Source: JBOGZD01 sp050697155 (lineage in GTDB: Bacteria; Actinomycetota; Thermoleophilia; Solirubrobacterales; 70-9). From it: 5,977 nt of DNA. Made by a program: the position numbers and the translations under genes. This document shows positions 1 through 5,036 of this stretch, one piece after another. The DNA lies in assembly GCA_050697155.1 (NCBI GenBank), contig JBOGZD010000145.1, forward strand, positions 1 through 5,977, written 5' to 3'. The stretch's first letter is position 1. Each line of letters begins with the position of its first letter. The notes beneath the pieces are model-generated. The model made no database searches, was not told where the DNA came from, and saw only the letters and a program-made list of their open reading frames with translations.

Positions 1-1
1 G

Positions 2-100
2 GCGATCACCTGCCGGCTTCAGGGCCGCTCGCTGTTCGCCTATCTGGTCGAGGTCTCCCAAGCCTCCATCCGCGGTCAGCCCGCGCCCGCGCTGGTCTGA
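2..100 (+). CDS. IS66-family transposase, C-terminal end only (partial)
   Basis: The plus strand is open from base 2 and ends at a TGA at 98-100, giving the last 32 residues of a protein whose start lies outside the window. The peptide contains TCRLQGRSLFAYLVE followed by RGQPAP-A-L-V and the stop. This is how IS66-type DDE transposases typically finish: a TCRxQGR motif, a hydrophobic helix, then a short RGQPxPxL tail. The protein would catalyse movement of its own element. The neighbouring terminal sequence at 116-122 supports the call. Whether the rest of the transposase is intact cannot be seen. The identification rests on motif memory over a short peptide, but motif and IS tip agree. Confidence 0.8.
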   Translation, partial: AITCRLQGRSLFAYLVEVSQASIRGQPAPALV

Positions 101-110
101 GCCGGACCGA

Positions 111-122
111 CTGAACGCTTAC
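111..122 (-). repeat. IS66-type terminal inverted repeat, outer part
   Basis: Read on the minus strand from 122, the sequence is GTAAGCGTTCAG. The first seven bases match the family tip. The partner repeat at the other end of the element is outside the window, so the full repeat length cannot be measured. Confidence 0.65.
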
Positions 123-130
123 GCCTTCTG
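123..130. other. Candidate 8-bp target-site duplication (one copy)
   Basis: IS66 elements characteristically duplicate 8 bp of target. If the element ends at 122, the adjacent 8 bp (gccttctg) would be the right-hand copy. The left copy is not in the window, so this is inferred from position only. Confidence 0.35.
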
Positions 131-132
131 AG

Positions 133-216
133 CTCCGGGGGTGGGACTCGAACCCACACGCCCTTTCGGGCAACAGATTAACAGTCTGCCGCGGCTGCCA
201 GTTTCGCCACCCCGGA
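133..216 (-). tRNA. tRNA-Asn (anticodon GTT) with a class II, Leu-like body
   Basis: This 84-nt gene folds fully by hand. The acceptor is 7 bp (TCCGGGG with CCCCGGA, 216-210 and 140-134). The D stem is 3 bp (GCG with CGC) with GG at 199-198. The anticodon stem is 5 bp with one G-U pair (189-185 with 177-173). The loop CTGTTAA (184-178) puts GTT at 182-180. The T arm is GTGGG, TTCGAGT, CCCAC (157-141). The discriminator is G at 133 and no CCA is encoded. U1-A72, G73 and GTT all match bacterial tRNA-Asn identity. The D arm and the 15-nt variable region (172-158, GCCC stem, GAAA loop) instead resemble tRNA-Leu, whereas ordinary tRNA-Asn has a short variable loop. It lies 51 bp after the HNH gene and may be co-transcribed with it. 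No convincing promoter was found in the gap. Confidence 0.93.
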
Positions 217-228
217 TCGAGTACTGCC

Positions 229-245
229 GTCCTGCTACGCGGGAC
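229..245. other. Small hairpin in the HNH-tRNA spacer
   Basis: GTCCTGC at 229-235 and GCGGGAC at 239-245 flank a 3-nt loop. As plus-strand RNA the stem is 7 bp with one G-U pair. In the minus-strand transcript that runs into the tRNA the same position becomes a C-A mismatch, leaving 4+2 pairs. It sits 13 nt before the tRNA 5' end, so it could influence 5' leader processing or be chance in a GC-rich spacer. No T-run follows that would make it a terminator. Confidence 0.3.
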
Positions 246-267
246 GTTTCCTATCGGTAGGCCAAGT

Positions 268-672
268 CTAGGACACCGAAATCACCCCCGCCTCGACCAG
301 CGCATGGCAGTTGGCGCAGAGGAGGGTGCACTTCTTAGCCTCGGCTCGAGCTCGCTCCAGGCTCATCGTATGGCCCTTGCGGCTGAGCGCAAACTTCTTC
401 ATGCCGCGCTCGCGGTGGTGGAACTGAAGCGCCGCCTGATGCCGATCGAATCCGCAAGCCACGCATTTTCCGCGCGCCTCAGCAACCAAGGTTCGCTTGA
501 TCTCGCGTCGGCGGTTTGCGACAGCCTCGTTGTTGCAGCGGACGCATCGAGATCGCCCGCCTTCCCAAGCTAGGAACTGCGTTTCCCCGTGGCGGTTGCA
601 CAGCCCGACGAATTTCCCGGTGCCGTTCGCGAGCGCCTCCAGGGCGGTGGCCTGGTTACGGGGCTCAGCCAC
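268..672 (-). CDS. Small HNH nuclease-like zinc protein
   Basis: The 134-residue protein has two cysteine/histidine clusters. The first is CxxH at 25-28 with CxxC at 43-46, a short zinc knuckle. The second is an HNH-type core: CxxC at 70-73, FHHR with H85/H86, and CANCH at 119-123, where N121 and H123 fit the HNH signature. HNH proteins usually cut DNA or RNA using one metal ion; the target here is unknown. The GTG start at 672 overlaps the end of dnaG by 8 nt (GTGGCTGA). No Shine-Dalgarno is visible in front of it, so reinitiation after dnaG is likely. The 240 nt counted by hand (301-540) are about 63% G+C, well below the neighbouring dnaG, which suggests later acquisition. It could be a stand-alone or phage-derived nuclease; no role in priming is shown. 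Confidence 0.85.
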   Translation of the reverse strand: MAEPRNQATALEALANGTGKFVGLCNRHGETQFLAWEGGRSRCVRCNNEAVANRRREIKRTLVAEARGKCVACGFDRHQAALQFHHRERGMKKFALSRKGHTMSLERARAEAKKCTLLCANCHALVEAGVISVS

Positions 673-2434
673 GGGCGCGGGCGATTCGCTCAGTCAGCTC
701 GGCTCGGCGGCGTTGGAGGTCGACCGGGGGCTCGCCGCCGTTGGTCTCAGCGGCGGCGATCTGGTCGTCGAGCAGGGCGCGCTCGAGCTCGAGGAAGTTG
801 AGCTCCATCGCCTCGCGGCTGGCGGGCTCGCGCTCGGCGCGCATCCGCACCTCGGTGACGTAGCTCACCAGCTCCTCGTCCTCGCGCGGCAGCCCGGCGC
901 TGGGCTCGTCGAGGTGCGCCGCGAGCCACTCGCGCGCCCTCGCGGCGACCGGGCTCGCAAAGTGCTTCGCGGTCAGCCGATCGACGAACTCCCGCCCCTC
1001 GCCCGGCAGCGTGACGCACATCGCCAGCAGCGCGATCTCGCGCTGCTCGCGACCGCTCAGCGTTCGGGGCACGACCCTCGGGGGCTCCGCCCCGCCCTGG
1101 TCAGCGCTCGGCGTCCCCACCCTTCGCCCGCCGGCTGCCACCCGCCGCCCCACCAACCCCGGGTCGGCGTCAAGGCGGTCCGCAACCTCCCGCTGAAGCT
1201 CCTCGCGGGTGATCGAGTCCGGCATCGCCGCGAGCTCCGGCACCACCTCGTCGAGCGCCCGGTCCCGTCCCGCCGGCGAGTCCAGATCGGCGTCGTCGAG
1301 CAGCATCCGCACGTGGAACACCGGCAGGTCGTCGGCCGCCTCGATCGCATCGCGAAAGCTCGCAGCCGCAGCCCCGCCACCGCCCGCGAGCAGGTCGGCC
1401 GGGTCCTTTCCCTCCGGCATCCGCGCCACCCGCAGCCGCAGCCGCTTTCCTCGCGCCACCCCCTGCGCGCGCAGCATCGCCTCGCGCCCCGAGCGATCGG
1501 CGTCGAGCGCCAGCACCGCCTCCCCGACGTGCGCCGACAGCAGCCGCACCTGCTCGGGCGTGATCGCCGTCCCCATCACGCCCACCGCGTTCGCGATCCC
1601 CGCCTGATGGCACGCGAGCACGTCCGTGTACCCCTCGACCACCACCGCCTCACCCGCCTTCGCGATCGCCGCCCGCGCCCGGTCGATCCCGTAAAGCGTC
1701 CGCCGCTTGCTGAACAGCTCCCCCTCCGGGGAGTTGACGTACTTCGGCCGCTGATCGGGCCGCAGCGCCCGGCCGCCGAACCCCTGCACCCGCCCGCGCG
1801 CGTCACGCACCGGGAACACGATCCGCGACCGGAACTGGTCGTAGTGCCCCCTGCCCTTCTGCCCCTTACGCACCAGCCCCGCCGCCTCGATCTCCGCCAC
1901 CGCATACCCCGCCTGCTGGCCGCGGACCAGCACCGTGTCCCAGGTGCCCGGGGCACATCCCACGCCGAACTCGTGCAGGACCTCCTCCCCCAGCTCGCGC
2001 GACGCCAGGTACTCACGCGCCTTCGCCGCCTTCGCCGAGTCCCACAGAAAGCTCTCGTAGAACGCCGCCGTGCGCGCCAGCAGCTCGCCCAGCCGCGCGC
2101 GCTTCTTGCGCGCCTCCTCCGCGCGCGGATCCTCCCGCTCGCGCTCGATCTCAACCCCGTACCGGTCGGCGAGCGCCTCCACCGCCTCGCCGAACCCCAG
2201 CCCCTCCTTCTCCTGGACGAACTTGAACACGTCGCCCCCCACCCCGCAGCCGAAGCAGTGGTAGAGCTTCTCCTGCGCGTCGACGGAGAACGACGGCGTG
2301 CGCTCGTCATGAAACGGGCACAGCCCCGTGAACCGGGTGCCCGAGCGCCGCAGGTCCGTGTACGCCGAGATGATCTCGACGATGTCGGCCGCGTCCCTGA
2401 CCCGCTCGCGGCTCTCGTCCGTAAGGCGGCTCAC
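665..2434 (-). CDS. dnaG: DNA primase DnaG
   Basis: This 589-residue protein makes the RNA primers for chromosome replication and works at the fork with the DnaB helicase. The length is normal for the family (about 580-650). The N-terminal CHC2 zinc-binding domain has C39, H42, C60 and C63. The catalytic core carries the RNA polymerase-like fold, with FPVRDARGRVQGFGGR at about 207-222. The TOPRIM domain has EGYTD at 267-271 and DAD at 311-313, the metal-binding acidic residues, then PEGKDPADLL at 340-349. A helical C-terminal region from about 459 is the expected helicase-binding part. The GTG start at 2434 is chosen because GAGGAG lies 8 nt upstream and the CHC2 domain begins at the usual distance. 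The start overlaps the dGTPase stop as GTGA. The open frame continues upstream, but that part is a shadow of the dGTPase gene. Confidence 0.98.
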   Translation of the reverse strand: MSRLTDESRERVRDAADIVEIISAYTDLRRSGTRFTGLCPFHDERTPSFSVDAQEKLYHCFGCGVGGDVFKFVQEKEGLGFGEAVEALADRYGVEIEREREDPRAEEARKKRARLGELLARTAAFYESFLWDSAKAAKAREYLASRELGEEVLHEFGVGCAPGTWDTVLVRGQQAGYAVAEIEAAGLVRKGQKGRGHYDQFRSRIVFPVRDARGRVQGFGGRALRPDQRPKYVNSPEGELFSKRRTLYGIDRARAAIAKAGEAVVVEGYTDVLACHQAGIANAVGVMGTAITPEQVRLLSAHVGEAVLALDADRSGREAMLRAQGVARGKRLRLRVARMPEGKDPADLLAGGGGAAAASFRDAIEAADDLPVFHVRMLLDDADLDSPAGRDRALDEVVPELAAMPDSITREELQREVADRLDADPGLVGRRVAAGGRRVGTPSADQGGAEPPRVVPRTLSGREQREIALLAMCVTLPGEGREFVDRLTAKHFASPVAARAREWLAAHLDEPSAGLPREDEELVSYVTEVRMRAEREPASREAMELNFLELERALLDDQIAAAETNGGEPPVDLQRRRAELTERIARARG

Positions 2435-3456
2435 AGCCGCGACTCCTCGGGCAAAGCCAGCCGCCGGTAGCTGGCGATCGCGTAGCGGTCGGTCATCCCC
2501 GCGATGTAGTCGACGACCCGCTGCAGATCTCCCCCGTGCCCGTCCCCGCTCGCCCCGTCGGGCACCAGGTCGGGATCGTCGAGATAGTGGTCGAACAGCC
2601 CGCGCAGCGTCCGGCGCACCCGCTCGTGCTCGCTGCGCGCCTCCGAGGCGAGGTAGACGCGCTCGAACATGAACTTGCGCAGCCGCAGCATCGCCCCGCT
2701 CACCTCCTCGCTCTGGGCGATGTCCCCCCGCTCGCGCGAGGTGGCGACGATGTCCCGCGCCAGCGCGTCGATCCGCGCCGACCCGGTCGGCCCGAGCAGC
2801 GCCACCTCGTCTGCCGGCAGGTCCTCCTCGCGCAGGATCCCGGCCCGCACCGCGTCGTCGATGTCGTGGTTGATATACGCCACCCGGTCGACCAGTCGCA
2901 CGATCCTCCCCTCGAGCGTCGCCGGGTGCTCGGAGCCGGTGTGGTTGAGGATCCCGTCGCGCACCGCCTCCGTGAGGTTGAGCCCGCGCCCCTCGCGCTC
3001 GAGCACGTCGACCACCCGCAGCGAGTGGCGGTTGTGGCGAAACCCGCCCGCGCCGTGGTCGCGAAGGGCCTCGTCGAGGGCCTCCTCGCCGATGTGGCCG
3101 AACGGCGGGTGTCCGAGGTCGTGGCCGAGCCCGATCGCCTCGGTCAGGTCCTCGTTGAGCGCCAGCGCCCGAGCCACGGTGCGCGCGATGCAGCAGGTCT
3201 CGAGCGTGTGCGTGAGCCTGGTCCGGTAGTGGTCGCCCTCGGGGGCGATGAACACCTGCGTCTTGTGCTTCAGGCGCCGAAACGCCTTCGAGTGCACGAT
3301 CCGGTCGCGGTCGCGCTGAAACGGCGTCCGCATCTCGCTGTCGGGCTCGGGCTCGCGCCGAACGGCGGGGTAGGACGGTGTCGCGAGCTCCCACAGGTAC
3401 TCCGACTCCCACGCTTGGACCCGCTCCTCGAGGGACTTGAACGCCGTTTCGCTCAC
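2431..3456 (-). CDS. dgt: dGTPase-like HD-domain dNTP triphosphohydrolase
   Basis: The 341-residue protein belongs to the family that hydrolyses dNTPs to a deoxynucleoside and triphosphate, controlling the dNTP pool in the cytoplasm. The N-terminal signature RTPFQRDRDRIVHSKAFRRL is at 43-62. The HD metal site is visible: H83 in RLTHTLE, then GHDLGHPPFGH at 111-121 with H112-D113. DRVAYINHDIDD at 190-201 is the usual distal segment supplying the last aspartate. The size fits the shorter, non-E. coli type. GTG at 3456 is chosen because it directly precedes the conserved N-terminus and is preceded by an AGGCAGG-like weak ribosome site; the open frame extends further but overlaps the DUF3159 gene. 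Its stop overlaps the dnaG start, a known actinobacterial neighbourship linking dNTP control to priming. The exact nucleotide preference cannot be read from sequence. Confidence 0.95.
   Translation of the reverse strand: MSETAFKSLEERVQAWESEYLWELATPSYPAVRREPEPDSEMRTPFQRDRDRIVHSKAFRRLKHKTQVFIAPEGDHYRTRLTHTLETCCIARTVARALALNEDLTEAIGLGHDLGHPPFGHIGEEALDEALRDHGAGGFRHNRHSLRVVDVLEREGRGLNLTEAVRDGILNHTGSEHPATLEGRIVRLVDRVAYINHDIDDAVRAGILREEDLPADEVALLGPTGSARIDALARDIVATSRERGDIAQSEEVSGAMLRLRKFMFERVYLASEARSEHERVRRTLRGLFDHYLDDPDLVPDGASGDGHGGDLQRVVDYIAGMTDRYAIASYRRLALPEESRL
2443..2448 (-). promoter_or_regulatory. Shine-Dalgarno for dnaG
   Basis: GAGGAG on the minus strand is followed by an 8-nt spacer and the GTG at 2434-2432. 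It lies inside the last codons of the dGTPase gene and fixes the dnaG start. It is the clearest ribosome-binding site in the cluster. Confidence 0.8.
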
Positions 3457-3478
3457 GCCTGCCTGAGCATACGCCGGG

Positions 3479-4147
3479 TCAGCGGGCCGGCTCCCGGGTG
3501 AGCTCGCCTCCGGCGCGCAGGACCAGGTAGGAGAGCCAGAGGCCGAGAGCGAAGATCGGAATGCCCATCGCCGCCCGAGCCACCCCGAGCGCGACGACCC
3601 AGCCCGCGAGGTAGAGCGGCAGCTGTACGGCCAGTCGGAAGCAGAAGATCCCGACCCAGATCCAGCTCGCGCGGGCGTAGACCCGCACGCGCTCGGGATC
3701 CTTGCGCCAGCCCATGCCCTCACCGGAGAGCAGGCCGACGATCACCCCCAGCAGCGGCCAGCGAACGGCGATCGAGATCGCGTAAGTGGCGGCGTATCCG
3801 AGGTTCGCGAGCAGGCCGGGCAAGAAGAAGTCCTCGGCCCGTCCCGTGCGCTGGGCGATGAACGCAGCGATCGCGACGCCGGCGAAACCGGCGAGCGCGA
3901 ACTGGAGCGTCTCGCGCCTCACGACCCTGGCGACGGTGAGCAGGGCGGCGACCCCGACCGCGACCCACAGGGCCACCTCGAGCTCGCCGCCGCTCGCGGC
4001 ATAAGCAGCGATGAACGCGAGTGCGGGGACGCTCGAGTCGGCGATCCCGTGACGGCCGCCGAGGGCGCTCAGGAAGTCGTAGTCCTCCTGGCGCTCGGGG
4101 CTCACGGTGCGATGTTCGCGCACGAGCCGACTCGGCCGCGAGCCCAC
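3479..4147 (-). CDS. DUF3159 integral membrane protein
   Basis: The protein of up to 222 residues is mostly hydrophobic, with about six membrane segments at roughly 42-52, 58-76, 80-98, 108-140 (a pair around RW), 158-182 and 184-212. It carries features I recall for actinobacterial DUF3159 proteins: FLSALGGRHG near the start, RTGRAEDFFLPGLLANLGY in the middle, RWPLLGVIVGLLSGEGMGWR, then a segment with FRLAVQLPLYLAG. Function is unknown; it should sit in the cytoplasmic membrane. The gene is 36 nt after recO and 22 nt before the dGTPase gene, so it is probably part of the same transcript. The start is uncertain. GTG at 4147 gives the longest product, and GTG at 4105 (residue 15) would start just before the conserved part. 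Neither has a clear, well-spaced Shine-Dalgarno. Confidence 0.88.
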   Translation of the reverse strand: MGSRPSRLVREHRTVSPERQEDYDFLSALGGRHGIADSSVPALAFIAAYAASGGELEVALWVAVGVAALLTVARVVRRETLQFALAGFAGVAIAAFIAQRTGRAEDFFLPGLLANLGYAATYAISIAVRWPLLGVIVGLLSGEGMGWRKDPERVRVYARASWIWVGIFCFRLAVQLPLYLAGWVVALGVARAAMGIPIFALGLWLSYLVLRAGGELTREPAR

Positions 4148-4183
4148 CCCCGAGCCCGGTGGCCGGCACCGCAGCTGTCGACG

Positions 4184-4939
4184 CTACGCGGCGGCGCGCA
4201 GGCGCACGTGGGCGTGGTGCTCGAGCGTCTCGGAGATCGCCCGCTCTGCCTGGCGCAGCGCCCGCGGGCTCGCTCCCGGCGCCTCGGCGAGCGGCCGGCC
4301 GATCGCTTCGACCATGAACCGGTGCGCGTCGGCGGAGAGCTCGAAGCCGTCACGCTCGCACGCCGCGCACACCACCCCGCCCGCGGCGCCCGAGAAGCCG
4401 TGCATCTCTCCCCCCTCCCCGCAGCGCGCGCACGAGGCGAGCTCGGGGGCAAAGCCGGCGGCGAGCGCGAGCTTGAGCCGGAAGGCGAGCGCGGTGGCAA
4501 GCCCCGCCGCGCCGTCGAGCTCCGAGGGCGGTCCCTCGGCCGGCGGCGCGCCGTCTCCGCCATCTAGCAGCGCCAGGTAGCGGCAGAGCAGGTTGTAGGC
4601 GGGCGGGTTGGGCTGCTCGGCGTCGCACAATCGCAGCACAGCGTCGCATCCACGCGCGGCGGCGGTGAGCGCTCCGCCGCTGGCGCGCAGGCTCGGGTGC
4701 GCGGCGAGCGTGTGCGCCGCGGTCACCGTCGCCAGCTCCCCGCGGCCCTCGTGCAGGACCAGGTCGAGCCGGAAGAACGGCTCCAGCCGCCCGCCGAAGC
4801 GCGAGCGCGGCCGGCGCACCCCCTTCGCGATCGCCCCGATCCGCCCCCGGGTGGAGCTGTAGAGGTGCAGCACCCGATCCGCCTCGCCGTAGCGGATGCT
4901 GCGCAGGACGATCGCCTCGGTCTTGAGCTTGCCCGGCAT
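4184..4939 (-). CDS. recO: DNA repair protein RecO
   Basis: RecO helps load RecA onto SSB-coated single-stranded DNA and anneals strands, working with RecR in the RecFOR pathway. The 251-residue protein is of usual length. The N-terminal OB-fold opens with KTEAIVLRSIRYGEADRVL at 6-24 and continues with RGRIGAIAKGVRRPRSRFGG at 31-50, the standard family signature. The C-terminal helical part carries a zinc site, C170, C173, C191 and C194, and ends with a region including the RxxE-rich helix near 235-245. ATG at 4939 is chosen because AAGGA lies 12 nt upstream. A TTG at 4951 would add four residues but sits directly against the AAGGA. It is the first gene of the compact cluster and is preceded by a structured 85-nt gap. 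Confidence 0.96.
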   Translation of the reverse strand: MPGKLKTEAIVLRSIRYGEADRVLHLYSSTRGRIGAIAKGVRRPRSRFGGRLEPFFRLDLVLHEGRGELATVTAAHTLAAHPSLRASGGALTAAARGCDAVLRLCDAEQPNPPAYNLLCRYLALLDGGDGAPPAEGPPSELDGAAGLATALAFRLKLALAAGFAPELASCARCGEGGEMHGFSGAAGGVVCAACERDGFELSADAHRFMVEAIGRPLAEAPGASPRALRQAERAISETLEHHAHVRLRAAA

Positions 4940-4951
4940 AGGGGTCGCCAA

Positions 4952-4956
4952 TCCTT
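4952..4956 (-). promoter_or_regulatory. Shine-Dalgarno-like site of recO
   Basis: AAGGA on the minus strand precedes the recO ATG at 4939 by 12 nt, a slightly long but usable spacing. It argues against the in-frame TTG at 4951, from which no spacer would remain. Confidence 0.55.
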
Positions 4957-4979
4957 ACCGCGCGGCCGGACGGCGAGCC

Positions 4980-5026
4980 CACTGTCCTGGCTAATGGTCG
5001 CCCTGCGACCCCAAAGCAGGACAGTG
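4980..5026. repeat. Nested perfect palindrome between the peptidase gene and recO
   Basis: The outer arms CACTGTCCTG (4980-4989) and CAGGACAGTG (5017-5026) are perfectly complementary over 10 bp. Inside lies a second perfect stem, GGTCGC (4996-5001) with GCGACC (5005-5010), closed by a 3-nt loop. The two stems are separated by a 6+6 nt internal loop. In the minus-strand transcript it lies 10 nt after the peptidase stop and 40 nt before the recO ATG. There is no T-run on either side, so it is not a standard intrinsic terminator. It could be a leader RNA structure, a protein-binding palindrome or a dispersed repeat. Confidence 0.8.
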
Positions 5027-5036
5027 CGGGAAACCG

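Larger units (their letters stand above)
1..122 (+). mobile_element. Right end of an IS66-type insertion sequence
   Basis: The transposase stop at 98-100 is followed by 22 nt ending in CGCTTAC at 116-122. Read inward from that end (minus strand) the element begins GTAAGCGTTCAG. IS66-family elements are known to have tips beginning GTAAGCG, so the element boundary is placed at 122. The left end, the accessory genes usual in this family (tnpA/tnpB types) and any matching target duplication lie outside the window. The element has inserted just beyond the 3' end of the tRNA gene and leaves the tRNA itself intact. Confidence 0.75.

Noticed and set aside
133..216. tRNA pseudogene or tRNA truncated by the IS
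   Set aside because: All stems pair, the T loop and anticodon loop are standard and the IS boundary lies 10 bp outside the gene.
1368..1390. Gly/Ala run in DnaG (GGGG then AAAA) as a possible insertion
   Set aside because: It is a short linker after PEGKDPADLL where primases vary in length. The frame and flanking motifs are intact.
1428..1450. Short CGCAGC-type tandem repetition
   Set aside because: It encodes alternating Arg/Leu residues (RLRLRVAR) in a conserved part of dnaG, so codon bias explains it.
497..2470. Long plus-strand open frame (657 codons) opposite dnaG
   Set aside because: Its product is Arg/Pro/His-rich with no family signature. It is the antisense shadow expected from very GC-rich codons of a well-supported gene.
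2435..3412. N-terminal extension of dnaG by 326 codons
   Set aside because: The extension is Arg/Gly/Ala-rich and overlaps the dGTPase gene in another frame. The GTG with a good ribosome site at 2434 gives a normal primase.
2536..3501. Plus-strand open frame of 321 codons opposite the dGTPase gene
   Set aside because: Low-complexity Arg/Val/Leu/Pro composition and no recognisable domain; a shadow of the real minus-strand gene.
3457..3723. Longer N-terminus for the dGTPase
   Set aside because: It would lie inside the DUF3159 coding region in another frame and has no family similarity.
4980..5026. Intrinsic terminator after the peptidase gene
   Set aside because: The stem is good, but no T-run follows on either strand, so termination was not called.
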